The notes below the pieces were generated by a model. The model was given only the letters and a program-made list of their open reading frames with translations, searched no databases and was not told the origin of the DNA. Below, piece after piece: positions 1 to 9,241 of a stretch of 50,894 nucleotides of DNA (the stretch's first letter is position 1; every line of letters starts with the position of its first letter). This stretch comes from Rhodoferax sp. (GTDB lineage Bacteria; Pseudomonadota; Gammaproteobacteria; Burkholderiales; Burkholderiaceae_C), in NCBI RefSeq assembly GCF_018063565.1, contig NZ_JAGPBB010000018.1, forward strand, positions 1 through 50,894. The letters run 5' to 3'. A program made the position numbers and the translations under genes.

Positions 1-2067
1 GTTGAGGCGCTGATCAAGGACCTGAGTGAGCTTAAAGTGGGTGACCCGGTGGTGCACAGCGCCCATGGCATTGGCCGTTATCGCGGGCTGATCAACCTCG
101 ACCTGGGTAACAAGCTGCCCAATGGCGAGCCGGAAATCCAGGAGTTTTTGCACCTGGAATACGCCGACAAAGCCACGCTGTATGTGCCGGTGAGCCAGCT
201 TCAACTGATCAGTCGTTACACCGGCGTCAGCCCGGATGAAGCACCGCTGCACAAACTCGGCAGCGGCCAGTGGGAAAAAGCCAAACGCAAGGCCGCTGAA
301 CAGGTGCGCGACAGCGCCGCCGAGTTGCTCAACATTTATGCCCGCCGCGCCGCGCGCCAGGGCCATGCCTTCAGGTACAGCCCTAACGACTACGAAACCT
401 TTGCCAACGACTTTGGCTTTGAGGAAACCGCCGACCAGAAAGCCGCCATCCACGCGGTGATCCAGGACATGATCAGCCCGCGCCCGATGGACCGGCTGGT
501 TTGTGGCGATGTGGGTTTTGGCAAGACCGAAGTGGCCCTGCGTGCCGCGTTTATTGCCATCACAGGCGGCAAACAGGTGGCGTTTCTGGCGCCGACCACG
601 CTGCTGGCCGAGCAGCACTACCAGACGCTGGTGGACCGGTTTGCCAAATGGCCGGTGAAAGTGGCCGAGATGAGCCGCTTTCGCTCGGGCAAGGAAATCA
701 CCGCTGCACTCAAGGGCGTGAGCGACGGCACGATCGACATTGTGGTGGGCACGCACAAGCTGCTCAGTGAATCGACCAAGTTCAAGGACCTGGGGCTCCT
801 CATCATCGACGAGGAACACCGCTTTGGCGTGCGCCACAAAGAGCAGATGAAGGCGCTGCGCGCCGAGGTTGACGTGCTGACACTCACCGCCACGCCGATT
901 CCGCGTACGCTGGGCATGGCGCTGGAAGGATTGCGAGATTTGAGTGTCATTGCGACTGCGCCACAGCGCCGGTTAGCGATCAAGACCTTTGTGCGCACCG
1001 AGGGCAACGGCGTGATCCGCGAAGCGGTGTTGCGCGAACTCAAGCGCGGCGGGCAGGTCTACTTTTTGCACAACGAGGTTGAGACCATTGAGAACCGCCG
1101 CGCAAAACTCGAAGAGCTGTTGCCCGAAGCACGCATCGCCGTCGCCCACGGCCAAATGCCTGAACGGCAGCTCGAATCTGTGATGCGCGACTTTGTGGCC
1201 CAGCGCAGCAATGTGCTGTTGTGCTCGACCATCATCGAGACCGGCATTGACGTACCAACAGCCAACACCATTGTGATGAGCCGCGCCGACAAGTTTGGCC
1301 TGGCGCAGTTGCACCAGTTGCGCGGCCGCGTGGGTCGCAGCCACCACCAGGCTTATGCCTACCTGATGGTGCCGGATCTGGAAGGGCTGACCAAGCAGGC
1401 CACGCTGCGGCTGGACGCGATCCAGGCCATGGAGGAACTCGGCAGCGGTTTTTATCTGGCCATGCACGACCTGGAGATTCGTGGTGCCGGCGAGGTGCTG
1501 GGCGAGAGCCAAAGCGGCAACATGCTCGAAGTGGGCTTTCAGCTCTACAACGAGATGTTGGCCGAGGCCGTGCGCTGCCTCAAAGCGGGCAAAGAGCCGG
1601 ATTTGCTGAGCCCGCTCAACGTCACCACCGACATCAACCTGCACGCCCCAGCGCTGTTGCCCGATGATTTTTGTGGCGATGTGCACCTGCGCCTGAGCTT
1701 TTACAAAAAACTCGCCACCGCAAAAACCGCCAACCAGATTGATGCCTTGATGGAAGAGATCATCGACCGCTTTGGCAAACTGCCGTCGCAGGCGCAAACG
1801 CTGATCGACGTGCATCGCCTGCGGGTGCTGAGCCAGCCCTACGGAGTGACCAAGGTGGATGCCGCACCCGGCGTGATCACCATCACTTTCAAGCCCAATC
1901 CGCCGATTGATGCGATGAAGATCATCGCACTGATCCAGAAAAACAAGCACATCAAGCTGGCGGGCAACGAAAAGCTGCGCATTGAACGCGCCCTGCCCTT
2001 GGCACAAGACCGGGCGCAGATGGTGCGCGACGTGCTGAAAAATCTGGGGCAACCACAAGTCGTTTAG
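1..2067 (+). CDS. mfd: Transcription-repair coupling factor Mfd, C-terminal part (5' truncated by window edge)
   Basis: The frame is open from base 1, so the gene begins upstream; 688 C-terminal residues of a protein usually about 1,150 long are present. Mfd is a DNA translocase that pushes stalled RNA polymerase off template lesions and recruits UvrA. The visible part starts in the RNA-polymerase-interacting domain (VHSAHGIGRYRGL). It continues through the two helicase lobes: Walker A GDVGFGKTEV near residue 173, the Walker B box as DEEHRFG, motif III TATPIPRT, and motif VI QLRGRVGRS. The TRG region and the C-terminal autoinhibitory D7 domain follow. The UvrB-homology N-terminus lies outside. 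The next gene converges from the opposite strand 43 bases downstream. No damage is visible; identification is firm. Confidence 0.97.
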   Translation, partial: VEALIKDLSELKVGDPVVHSAHGIGRYRGLINLDLGNKLPNGEPEIQEFLHLEYADKATLYVPVSQLQLISRYTGVSPDEAPLHKLGSGQWEKAKRKAAEQVRDSAAELLNIYARRAARQGHAFRYSPNDYETFANDFGFEETADQKAAIHAVIQDMISPRPMDRLVCGDVGFGKTEVALRAAFIAITGGKQVAFLAPTTLLAEQHYQTLVDRFAKWPVKVAEMSRFRSGKEITAALKGVSDGTIDIVVGTHKLLSESTKFKDLGLLIIDEEHRFGVRHKEQMKALRAEVDVLTLTATPIPRTLGMALEGLRDLSVIATAPQRRLAIKTFVRTEGNGVIREAVLRELKRGGQVYFLHNEVETIENRRAKLEELLPEARIAVAHGQMPERQLESVMRDFVAQRSNVLLCSTIIETGIDVPTANTIVMSRADKFGLAQLHQLRGRVGRSHHQAYAYLMVPDLEGLTKQATLRLDAIQAMEELGSGFYLAMHDLEIRGAGEVLGESQSGNMLEVGFQLYNEMLAEAVRCLKAGKEPDLLSPLNVTTDINLHAPALLPDDFCGDVHLRLSFYKKLATAKTANQIDALMEEIIDRFGKLPSQAQTLIDVHRLRVLSQPYGVTKVDAAPGVITITFKPNPPIDAMKIIALIQKNKHIKLAGNEKLRIERALPLAQDRAQMVRDVLKNLGQPQVV

Positions 2068-2110
2068 TCCGGCGCATCGGCAACGACGCGTCTCACCCTG
2101 ACTTGCCGCA

Positions 2111-2428
2111 TCACGGCCCGGATGGGCTCAGTACCGGCAAACCGTGACGCAGCCGGGCCCGTTGGCAGGCATCGCCAGCCTCGGCAAATTCATGGCACGG
2201 CGATGGACGCCAAGGGTAAATCCCGCAAGCCACGGTGTCGCCGATCTTTCCGGTCAGCGCAGCACAGCGCGCCGGCCGATGGTCGGTGCCACGCATCCGG
2301 CACATACTGGCCGTGACATCCACGCTCAGCCCGACCGGGACCTGGCCACCCATCTCGTCGAGCTCATCGCGTGAGAAATCGACCCGAAAGCTGGCGCAAC
2401 AGGCGCCGCAACTGGTGCATTGCGTCAT
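2111..2428 (-). CDS. YkgJ-family cysteine-cluster protein
   Basis: A 105-residue protein with the cysteine pattern of the YkgJ/CxxCxxCC family, a presumed zinc- or iron-binding fold of unknown role. The N-terminus has CTSCGACC at residues 4-11. Further cysteines follow at CRM, CAAL and the family signature CGIYPWRPSPCHEF near residues 68-81. The length matches the family's usual ~110 residues. The ATG is at 2426-2428. It lies just downstream of the thioesterase remnant on the same strand, with only a few bases between or slight overlap, so the two may once have shared a transcript. It converges on mfd. The family call is good; no function can be assigned. Confidence 0.82.
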   Translation of the reverse strand: MTQCTSCGACCASFRVDFSRDELDEMGGQVPVGLSVDVTASMCRMRGTDHRPARCAALTGKIGDTVACGIYPWRPSPCHEFAEAGDACQRARLRHGLPVLSPSGP

Positions 2429-2748
2429 GACGGCGAGCTGCTATGCAGTGCTGCGTGTCGCGGTAAAGCGCTGCTCCATCTCCCGGCACATGTCCTTGCG
2501 CACGATGGCGGCCGCGTGGCGGCGAAGCGCGCCAGGCATAACAGGTGCCAGCGGGGCGCGACTAACGCGGGCCTTCGCTCGTCATCCACAGCCACCAGGG
2601 TGAAGAAGCAGCTGTTGACATGGCGCACGACAGGGTTCTGGATGTTCTCTGCAATCACCTTGATGCCGATCTCCATCGATGAAGTGCCGGTATGGTTGAC
2701 CGAGGCCAGAACAGTGACCAGTTCCCCGGCAAGAATGGGTAAATCCAT
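2425..2748 (-). pseudogene. Acyl-CoA thioesterase (hotdog family) remnant, N-terminally truncated and frameshifted
   Basis: The open frame (107 codons) contains the middle of a hexameric hotdog acyl-CoA thioesterase: GELVTVLASVNHTGTSSMEI followed by VRHVNSCFFTLVAVDDERRP. Family members are 130-160 residues. The first ~50 residues, with the catalytic Asp region, are missing; upstream of the ATG the frame stays open for only about 23 codons (to a stop at 2818-2820) and shows at most weak similarity. After DERRPA the frame loses family resemblance. A +1 frame instead reads RRHAAAIVRKDMCREMEQRF and stops at 2441, which is how thioesterases of this group end, so a frameshift around 2555 is likely. 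A good Shine-Dalgarno (AGGAG) precedes the ATG by seven bases, so a short product could still be made. A sequencing error could explain the frameshift but not the missing N-terminus. Confidence 0.72.
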
Positions 2749-2805
2749 GAATCGAACTCCTGAATGGACAAGCTCAAGGCCTGCGCCGCTGGTACAAAGA
2801 ACCCA

Positions 2806-2823
2806 TGTACCGAATGGTTAATT
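2806..2823. promoter_or_regulatory. Putative operator, ACC-N4-GGT half-palindrome
   Basis: The intergenic sequence TGTACCGAATGGTTAATT contains ACC-N4-GGT flanked symmetrically by AT. Fifteen bases (ATGTACCGAATGGTT) recur exactly at 10943-10957, in front of the citrate lyase cluster. The spacing and symmetry resemble TetR-family operators. It lies 70 bases before the malate dehydrogenase paralogue and 58 bases before the thioesterase remnant. The binding protein is unknown. Confidence 0.4.
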
Positions 2824-2892
2824 ATCATACCGGTCAGCGCAAGCGCTTTGGCCAGAAAAAAGCGCTCCAGCACACGGGGGTAAACTGATCGG

Positions 2893-3912
2893 ATGAAAAA
2901 AGACCCGATTCGCGTGACCGTCACCGGCGCTGCCGGTCGGGTCGCTTATGCCTTGCTGTTTCGCATGTGCCGTGGTGACATGTTCGGTCTGGATCAACCC
3001 ATTGATCTGGTGTTGTTTGACCTGCCGCGCGCCAAACAGGCGATGCAGGGGGTCCTGATGGAACTGCAGGACTGCGCCTTTCCCTTGCTGAGGCGCATGG
3101 TGGCCACCGACGACCCGGTGGTGGCGTTCACCAACGCCCGGATTGCCCTGCTGGTGAGCGCGCGCTCGCGCAGTTCGGGTATGGAACGCCTGGACGTGCT
3201 GGCCGACAACGCCAGGATTTTCTGGGTGCAGGGTGCGGTGATTGGCCAGCATGCCCACCCTGACTGCAAGGTCCTGGTCGTGGGCAACCCCTGCAATACC
3301 AATGCCTATGTGGCCATGCACGCGGCCACCAGATTTGGCCGGATGGCGCCACAGAACTTTACCGCCCTGCTGCGCCTGGACCACAACCGCGCCCTGGCGC
3401 AGTTGGCACAAAAAACCGGCCGTCCGGTCGCCAGTCTTCGGCACCTTGCACTTTGGGGCAACCACTCTCCTGAGGTTTACCCCGATGACCGTTTTGTCAG
3501 CGCCCACGGCGACAGCGTCACCGCGCTGATTGGCGACATTTCCTGGGACCAGGACACCTTTTTAAACAGTGTGGACCAGCGTGGTCAGGCGGTGCGTTTG
3601 GCCCGCGGCGTGTTTGCCGAAGCATCAGCCGCCAACGCCACCATCGACCAGATGCGCGACTGGTGGCTGGGCACCCAGGGTGAATGGACGACCATGGGTG
3701 TGGTATCGGACGGTGCGTACGGTGTGCCGTCGGGTTTGGTGTTTGGCTTTCCGGTGGTATGCGAAGCCGGTCGTTATCACATCGTCAGCGACTTGAGCGT
3801 GGATGACTTTGCCCGCAGCCGCATCGACGCCAATGTGCGCGAGATCGAGTCGGAAATTGCCGTCGTTCAACCGCTGTTACCCGATCTTTTTGCCCAGGTT
3901 CATTTGCCTTGA
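2893..3912 (+). CDS. Divergent malate dehydrogenase paralogue
   Basis: 339 residues, collinear with the ~328-residue betaproteobacterial NAD malate dehydrogenase, which reversibly oxidises malate to oxaloacetate. The Rossmann loop [12 protein letters not shown] is at residues 11-22. The substrate loop arginines survive in [10 protein letters not shown], where the housekeeping enzyme has ARPRGPGMER. The catalytic pair is intact: LDHNRA with its Asp and Arg, and WGNHS with the proton-relay His. NPCNTNAY replaces the usual NPANTNAY. Many otherwise conserved positions have changed and the C-terminus is extended, so this is probably a second copy rather than the TCA-cycle enzyme. It stands alone on the plus strand next to the citrate lyase cluster. 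Its product could reduce oxaloacetate released from citrate; that link is inference. Another 2-hydroxyacid is also possible as substrate. Confidence 0.82.
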   Translation: MKKDPIRVTVTGAAGRVAYALLFRMCRGDMFGLDQPIDLVLFDLPRAKQAMQGVLMELQDCAFPLLRRMVATDDPVVAFTNARIALLVSARSRSSGMERLDVLADNARIFWVQGAVIGQHAHPDCKVLVVGNPCNTNAYVAMHAATRFGRMAPQNFTALLRLDHNRALAQLAQKTGRPVASLRHLALWGNHSPEVYPDDRFVSAHGDSVTALIGDISWDQDTFLNSVDQRGQAVRLARGVFAEASAANATIDQMRDWWLGTQGEWTTMGVVSDGAYGVPSGLVFGFPVVCEAGRYHIVSDLSVDDFARSRIDANVREIESEIAVVQPLLPDLFAQVHLP

Positions 3913-3973
3913 GCGCCTGCTGATACGGCGCAAGTTGCTACCCTTTATCTATCACAAGGCGACCGTTCAGACC

Positions 3974-4717
3974 CTAACCCGTCAGCGCGTCGGCCACCAG
4001 TTTTAATGACACCGCAAACAGGCTGATCTGTACCACGCGGTAGAACCAGACGTCGGAGATCCGGCGTGTCAGCCAGGCGCCCAGCACAGCACCGCCCAGC
4101 GCAAACGGTACCAGTGCCGCAGCACGCCACAGCGTTGGCGCCGCATAGGGTTGCAAGAGCTGGTACGGCAGAATCTTGGCGGCATTGATGACCGCAAACA
4201 GCAGCGTGGCGGTGCCGGCAAACTGGACCTTGGGCAATTTCTGTGGCAACAGGTAAATCTGGAACGGTGGCCCCCCGGCATGCGAGATAAAGCTGGTGAA
4301 CCCGGCCAGCGTCCCCCAGAACCACCCTTTGAGCGCCTGTACCGGTTGGGCCGGCGCGTTGGAGGCTTTGCGCAGCCAGATGTTGAGACAAAACCCGATG
4401 CCCATGCCGCCGATCATCAAGGTGATGGCGCGCTCAGACACCAGCGAGGCCGTCAGCCAGCCCACCACCACGCCGACAATGCCCGCTGGAATCAGGATAC
4501 GCAAATTGGCGGCACTGTAGTCGCGCCGGTACAGCCAGATGCCAGCCAGGTCCGAGATCACGTAGATCGGCAAGAGCAGCACAGCCGCCTTGACGGGCGA
4601 CATGACCATTGACAAGATCGGCACCGCCAGCATCCCCACCGCCGGTAACCCGCCCTTGGACAGACCGACCAGCAAGGCCGCCAGCGCCGCGAGCCAGAAA
4701 AAACTGTCATGCACCAT
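3974..4717 (-). CDS. TauE/SafE-family membrane permease
   Basis: 247 residues, mostly hydrophobic, with about eight predicted transmembrane segments. Two halves carry the family's glycine-rich signature (ALLVGLSKGGLPAVG near the N-terminus and TSFISHAGGPPFQIYLLP in the middle). TauE/SafE proteins move sulfite, sulfoacetate or small organic anions across the inner membrane. The start at 4715-4717 (MVHDSFF) is chosen because the first hydrophobic helix follows at once; a longer frame would run through the hydrolase gene. It overlaps the stop of the upstream alpha/beta hydrolase by 11 bases, so the two are translationally coupled and probably form the tail of the cit transcript. Given that position, an organic-anion or acetate exporter is conceivable, but the substrate cannot be read from sequence. 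Confidence 0.85.
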   Translation of the reverse strand: MVHDSFFWLAALAALLVGLSKGGLPAVGMLAVPILSMVMSPVKAAVLLLPIYVISDLAGIWLYRRDYSAANLRILIPAGIVGVVVGWLTASLVSERAITLMIGGMGIGFCLNIWLRKASNAPAQPVQALKGWFWGTLAGFTSFISHAGGPPFQIYLLPQKLPKVQFAGTATLLFAVINAAKILPYQLLQPYAAPTLWRAAALVPFALGGAVLGAWLTRRISDVWFYRVVQISLFAVSLKLVADALTG

Positions 4718-5309
4718 GGTCCATCCCAGGATCACCGGCATCCATCCGCGCGACCAGTCGGCACAGCAGCTCCAGTCCGTAATGCCAGGAGCCAAAGCCC
4801 GAATCAACGTTGATGTGACCGGCCTCACCCAGATCAATCAGCTCACAGCGCCACAGCGCGGCCCAGTGCTCAGCGCGGGCAAAGCTCATGAAAGGGTCGG
4901 TGTGGCTGGCCACCAGCAAGCCCGGCACGCCCAAACTGGCGCAGTGCACGTCGTCTTCGGCATGAAATCTGGCCGGCTCGGCCGGGGCGACCAGCATCAC
5001 GCCGGCCACTTTCTGTGGCAGCTCTGCCGCCAGACACACCGATGACAAGGCCCCCAGGCTGTGTCCCACCAGCAGAGCCGGGCGCTTGCAGCCGGCCAGC
5101 AAGCGGCGCAATGAACCATTGAGACGGTGCGTGTCGGGGTCGTTCCAGTGGCGCTGCTCAACGCGCTGCCAGATCGGCAGGGTTTGCTGCCAGATGGATT
5201 GCCAGTGTTCTGGCCCGCTGTTGAAGCGCCCCGGCACCAGCACCAGGTCATAGCGCTGCGCAGCCCCGCGCAGCGCGTTCTGGCACTGGAGTTGGGTGCG
5301 GTCGTGCAT
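4707..5309 (-). CDS. RBBP9/YdeN-type alpha/beta hydrolase
   Basis: 200 residues with the compact alpha/beta-hydrolase fold of the RBBP9/YdeN (DUF1749-like) serine hydrolases. The nucleophile elbow is VGHSLGALSS near residue 83. The acid residue is probably the Asp in ASHTDPFMS and the catalytic His is in GEAGHINVDSGFG. The early LVPGRFNSGPEHWQ segment is typical of the family, which has no well-established substrate. No signal peptide is seen, so it is cytosolic. It starts four bases after the citG stop and overlaps the permease gene, which makes it part of the citrate lyase transcript by position. Whether it has any role in citrate use is unknown. Confidence 0.85.
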   Translation of the reverse strand: MHDRTQLQCQNALRGAAQRYDLVLVPGRFNSGPEHWQSIWQQTLPIWQRVEQRHWNDPDTHRLNGSLRRLLAGCKRPALLVGHSLGALSSVCLAAELPQKVAGVMLVAPAEPARFHAEDDVHCASLGVPGLLVASHTDPFMSFARAEHWAALWRCELIDLGEAGHINVDSGFGSWHYGLELLCRLVARMDAGDPGMDHGA

Positions 5310-5312
5310 GAC

Positions 5313-6230
5313 TTAAAACGCGTCCTGGGACAAGTCGAGGCCCTGGTCCAGATGGGCCAGAAACCAGCTCACCGCCAGCAGATCGGCACTGCCGCCGGGG
5401 CTGAAATGGTGCTGGATCAGCAGCTGGTCAAACGCCTGCAGCTGACGCTTGCGGACGGCGGTGGTCGGCAAGGGACCCAGCAGCAGGTGGCGGGCGTGGT
5501 TTTGTACCAAAGCCAGCCCGGCCAAGCCGCCGCGGGCGACCAGATTGGTGTCCGGGTTGCGCGCCATCAGGTGCAGCAGCGCCTCCAGCAAGGCACGCTC
5601 CTCACCCAGTCCGAGCGCCAACGCCAGCTGGTAGGGTGGCACGCCGACACTGCGGGCTGTGGCGAAACCGCTCTGCGCTTCGCCGCGCGCGCCGGTCAGG
5701 CCATGTTGTGCATACAGCCGCTCACCGGCAGTTTGGCTGTTGTTGGCCCGACACAGCTCGCGGCTGACCAGCCCGCTGCACAAAGCAGCCACCTCGGCGC
5801 AGATGGATTCCCGGTCCGGAACATCGCCGCGTCCGGCCAATCGCCCGCCTGCCGCACACAGCAGGCCAAAGGCAAAGATGCTGCCTTTGTGGGTGTTGAC
5901 ACCCTGGGTGGCACGCAACATGGCGCGCTCGCAGGCCAGTCCGTCAGCGCGCAGGGTGGCCAGAAAAGCGCTGGGTGCGAGCTGGTTGTGCGCCACGCCA
6001 CGCTGAAAAAAAACCGCCAGCCAGGGTGCGATGGCCGCCGCGCTGGCGCGGAACATGGGCAGATCCATGTCGTGATGCGCACCTGAGTTGGCGCGGTCCA
6101 CCAACCCTGGCTTCGGAGTCAGACGCAACTCGCGCAGCAACGCAGCGTGGGCCAGACGCACCAGGGACACGCCCAAATCGCCCACCTGAGGCGCGGGTGC
6201 GCTAGCACGCCAGGCTACTGCGGTAGGCAT
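5313..6230 (-). CDS. citG: Triphosphoribosyl-dephospho-CoA synthase CitG
   Basis: 305 residues. CitG condenses ATP with 3'-dephospho-CoA to make the precursor of citrate lyase's prosthetic group, releasing adenine. Family motifs are clear: TPKPGLVDRANSGAHHDMD in the first third, GVNTHKGSIFAFGLL in the centre, and the C-terminal DTNLVARGG and SPGGSADLLAV. The ATG at 6228-6230 (MPTAVAW) is preferred; it overlaps the end of citX by 29 bases, as is common in cit clusters. Upstream codons in frame would intrude deep into citX. It is followed after three bases by the alpha/beta hydrolase gene. The presence of both citG and citX means the cell can build holo-citrate lyase without genes from elsewhere. 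Confidence 0.95.
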   Translation of the reverse strand: MPTAVAWRASAPAPQVGDLGVSLVRLAHAALLRELRLTPKPGLVDRANSGAHHDMDLPMFRASAAAIAPWLAVFFQRGVAHNQLAPSAFLATLRADGLACERAMLRATQGVNTHKGSIFAFGLLCAAGGRLAGRGDVPDRESICAEVAALCSGLVSRELCRANNSQTAGERLYAQHGLTGARGEAQSGFATARSVGVPPYQLALALGLGEERALLEALLHLMARNPDTNLVARGGLAGLALVQNHARHLLLGPLPTTAVRKRQLQAFDQLLIQHHFSPGGSADLLAVSWFLAHLDQGLDLSQDAF

Positions 6231-6753
6231 GGATTTTGTCCTCCACGGCGCGCTGCAAATCATGCAGCGCGTGCGCACCACTGCGGGCACAGGCGTGTGC
6301 CGCCTGGTCACACAGCAGGCACAGGCGCGCCGGCAGCTCCAGCCGCTGCCGCGACACACTGACCCCGGTTGGGTCAATCACATCCACATCCCACAACCGG
6401 CCGAGCGGATGATGCTCTTCCAATTGAAGCAAAGTGCGCTTGACTGACAAGGGCTCCGCATCAACGACCATCAATATTTCAGGGCCGGTTGCAAAGTAGC
6501 TGCCTTCATAGGCCAACACGGCCAAGCCGGCATGGTTCAAGGCATCTTGCAAGGCCCCCAGGCCCTGGTCAAACACAAAACGCGCCTGCGGCGTATCTTT
6601 GACCGGGCCAGGATTCACCAAAGTAAGTTGTGCCAGTGTGCGGCCAAAACGGTTGAGCAGCGTTTGTTGGGTGGCAAAACGCCCCTCGCGCCGGTCCAGC
6701 ATTTGCGCCAGGCTGATCGGGTCGCCGCTGGCTTCAAACGAACGCGTCATCAT
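6202..6753 (-). CDS. citX: Apo-citrate lyase phosphoribosyl-dephospho-CoA transferase CitX
   Basis: 183 residues from the ATG at 6751-6753, the same length as the E. coli protein. CitX transfers the phosphoribosyl-dephospho-CoA group made by CitG to a serine of the acyl-carrier subunit CitD. Diagnostic segments are NPGPVKDT, HPLGRLWDVDVIDPTG and the cysteine-rich end LPARLCLLCDQAAHACARS. The start is supported by GAGGAG eight bases upstream; a TTG at 6813 would add 20 residues without family similarity. It lies 56 bases after the citF stop and overlaps citG. All enzymes of the maturation pathway appear intact. Confidence 0.95.
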   Translation of the reverse strand: MMTRSFEASGDPISLAQMLDRREGRFATQQTLLNRFGRTLAQLTLVNPGPVKDTPQARFVFDQGLGALQDALNHAGLAVLAYEGSYFATGPEILMVVDAEPLSVKRTLLQLEEHHPLGRLWDVDVIDPTGVSVSRQRLELPARLCLLCDQAAHACARSGAHALHDLQRAVEDKIHAYRSSLAC

Positions 6754-6809
6754 CAATCTGAACTCCTCGGGTGGGTGTGGTCGGGTCGGCAACCGGGGTG
6801 AGATTATGG

Positions 6810-8372
6810 TCAATCCAGCGGCTTGATCTGGCGCACCAGATCAATCACCGTACCGTCGCGGTAGCGCACCACTCCGACCACCTTGTCGAGGAAGTCAATC
6901 GGCGCGGGCGCGCCGCTGATCTCCAGCGCGCGCGCATACAGTTGCTCGATCGGCATCACCGGCAGACCAGCCTCGCGCAGGCGCTGCGCCACTTCAGGAC
7001 GGTTCGGGTTGACGGCAATACCGTGGTCGGTCACCAGCACACCAATACATTCACCCGGTGTGACCACGGTGGTGACGTGCTTCACCACCGTGGGGATGCG
7101 GCTGCGAATCAGCGGGCCGACCACAATCGCCAGATTGGCAGCCGCCGCCACGTCGCTGTGCCCGCCCGAGGCACCGCGCATCACGCCGTCCGAGCCGGTC
7201 AGCACGTTGACGTTGAAATCCACATCAATTTCCAGCGCGCTCAAGATCACCACATCAACGCGGTCGCAAAACGTGCCTTTGGAACTTGGGTTGGCGTATT
7301 CATTGGTGGACACCTCAAAGTGCGTGGGCGAGGTGCGCAGCGACTCGGTGGCATCGGCATCAAAACTCTGGGTGTCGATCAGCTTGCCAATCAAGCCTTT
7401 TTTGTGCAGATCGACAATGCCACCGCTGATGCCACCCAGCGCAAACGCGGCGGTGATGCCCTTCTTGCGCATGCGGTGCTCCATGAAGCGGGTGGCGGCG
7501 GTGGATGACGCCCCCGAGCCGGTCTGCACCGAAAACCCATCGACAAAATAGCCCGAATGCTCGATCACGTCAGCTGCATGGCGCGCAATCAGCAGCTCGC
7601 GCGGGTCGCTGGTGGCGCGCGCCGCGCCAACACTGATCTTGCTCGGGTCACCCACCTCTTTCACCTTGACGATGTAATCGACCTGATCCTGTGAAATGCT
7701 CACCGGCGTGTTGGGAAACGGCACCAATTCTTCGGTCAGCATGATCACGTTGCGGGCAAAGTGTGCATCGACCATGGCGTAACCGAGCGAGCCGCAGCGC
7801 GAGCGGCCATTGACGCCGTTGGCGTTACCCAGTTCGTCACACGCCGACACGCCCAAAAACGCCACGTCGATGGCAATTTCTCCGGTCTGGATCAGGTGCG
7901 CACGCCCGCCGTGCGAATGAATGTGCACGGGCTCGGCCATCAGGCCGTTGGAGATCGCCTCGGCCAGCTTGCCGCGCATGCCCGAGGTGTAAATGCGCCG
8001 GATCACGCCCGACTGGATGTGTGCAATCAGTGGCGTGTTGCACGCCATCAGCGACGACGGAGCCAGCGTGAGGTTCTTGAAGCCCATGTCGGCGAGTATT
8101 TGCACCACCGAGTTGATGCAGCGGTCGCCCTCACGGTAGCCGTGGTGGAACGAGATGGTCATGCCGTCTTTCAGGCCCACGCGTTGCACCGCCTCTTGCA
8201 CGGTGTCCACGATCTTGCGCGTGTATTTTTGCTGCAGGTTGCCCAGGTACGGCGTGTGGGCGTGCGCCCCGGCAAACGGCTGCAAGCCTTGCAGGGCGTG
8301 GTTGGATTGCAGCTCCTGCAGCTGCTGCGGGCTCAGTTCTGTGTTCATGGTGTGCGCCTGTTGCGTATTCAT
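6810..8372 (-). CDS. citF: Citrate lyase alpha subunit (citrate:acetyl-ACP transferase)
   Basis: 520 residues, the normal size. CitF exchanges the acetyl group on CitD's prosthetic arm for citrate, the first half of the lyase reaction. Collinear family blocks include [28 protein letters not shown], the central [12 protein letters not shown], and [19 protein letters not shown] with [12 protein letters not shown] towards the C-terminus. ATG at 8370-8372 overlaps the citE stop as ATGA; a second in-frame ATG lies eight codons on (MNTELS) and could be used instead. It sits third of the structural genes D-E-F. No frameshift or lost motif is seen. The subunit works in a large soluble complex with CitD and CitE. 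Confidence 0.97.
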   Translation of the reverse strand: MNTQQAHTMNTELSPQQLQELQSNHALQGLQPFAGAHAHTPYLGNLQQKYTRKIVDTVQEAVQRVGLKDGMTISFHHGYREGDRCINSVVQILADMGFKNLTLAPSSLMACNTPLIAHIQSGVIRRIYTSGMRGKLAEAISNGLMAEPVHIHSHGGRAHLIQTGEIAIDVAFLGVSACDELGNANGVNGRSRCGSLGYAMVDAHFARNVIMLTEELVPFPNTPVSISQDQVDYIVKVKEVGDPSKISVGAARATSDPRELLIARHAADVIEHSGYFVDGFSVQTGSGASSTAATRFMEHRMRKKGITAAFALGGISGGIVDLHKKGLIGKLIDTQSFDADATESLRTSPTHFEVSTNEYANPSSKGTFCDRVDVVILSALEIDVDFNVNVLTGSDGVMRGASGGHSDVAAAANLAIVVGPLIRSRIPTVVKHVTTVVTPGECIGVLVTDHGIAVNPNRPEVAQRLREAGLPVMPIEQLYARALEISGAPAPIDFLDKVVGVVRYRDGTVIDLVRQIKPLD

Positions 8373-9241
8373 TGCCGCACGCCCGAAGCCAATGCGCTGG
8401 CGATCACCCGCCGGGCGTGGTTGACTATTGGGGCGTCGATCATCTTGCCGTTAAGCGCAATCACGCCCAGCCCTTCGCGGTCGGCTTTGTCGGCAGCCGC
8501 CACCACGCGCTGCGCGTGGTCCACCTCTTCCTCGGTGGGCGCGTAGGCGTTGTGCAGCAACTCGATCTGGCGCGGGTTGATCAGTGACTTGCCGTTAAAG
8601 CCCAGCCGGCGGATCAGGTCCACCTCCTTCAAAAAGCCGGCTTCGTCATTGACATCGGGAAACACCACGTCAAATGCGTCGATCCTGGCCACACGGGCGG
8701 CGTGCAGCACGGCGCAGCGCGCGTAAAACAGTTCGGTGCCGTCACCGCGCTCGGTCTGCATGTCCATCACATAGTCAAAGCCGGCCAAGGCAATGCCCAT
8801 CATGCGCGGGCTGGCCGTGGCAATGGCCACCGCGTTGACCACGCCAGAGGCCGACTCGACCGCCGCCATCACCTGGGTCGAACCCACGGCGCGGCCACAA
8901 GAGTGCTCGATGCGCTCGATCTCAGCCACCAGCTGCTGCACGTCGGCAGCGGTATTGGTTTTGGGCAGCCGCACAATCTGCACGCCGCCACGCACTGCCG
9001 CCTCCAGGTCATCCAGGCCAAACGGGGTGTCGAGCGGGTTGATGCGCACCACGGTTTCGATCTCGCGGTACAACGGATGCTGCAGCGCATGAAACACCAA
9101 CAGCCGCGCCGCGTCTTTCTCGCGCAGGGTGACCGCGTCTTCAAGGTCAAACATGATCGAGTCAGGTTTGAAAACAAACGCCGTGCTGAGCATGCCCGCG
9201 TGGGCACCTGGCATGAACAACATGCTTCTTCGCAGCTTCAT
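8369..9241 (-). CDS. citE: Citrate lyase beta subunit (citryl-ACP lyase)
   Basis: 290 residues, HpcH/HpaI-type TIM barrel. CitE cleaves citryl-ACP to oxaloacetate and acetyl-ACP with a divalent metal. The N-terminus [18 protein letters not shown] and the metal and phosphate residues in [19 protein letters not shown] are typical. Conserved arginine is present in [12 protein letters not shown]; the metal ligand Glu occurs in [12 protein letters not shown], and the later Asp in [25 protein letters not shown] closes the barrel. The start overlaps the citD stop by four bases (ATGA) and the end overlaps citF in the same way, so translation of D, E and F is coupled. Stand-alone CitE-like proteins exist, but this context fixes the citrate lyase assignment. 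Confidence 0.97.
   Translation of the reverse strand: MKLRRSMLFMPGAHAGMLSTAFVFKPDSIMFDLEDAVTLREKDAARLLVFHALQHPLYREIETVVRINPLDTPFGLDDLEAAVRGGVQIVRLPKTNTAADVQQLVAEIERIEHSCGRAVGSTQVMAAVESASGVVNAVAIATASPRMMGIALAGFDYVMDMQTERGDGTELFYARCAVLHAARVARIDAFDVVFPDVNDEAGFLKEVDLIRRLGFNGKSLINPRQIELLHNAYAPTEEEVDHAQRVVAAADKADREGLGVIALNGKMIDAPIVNHARRVIASALASGVRQ

Noticed and set aside
973-2058. 361-codon minus-strand frame opposite mfd
   Set aside because: His/Gln/Leu-rich shadow of the conserved helicase domains.
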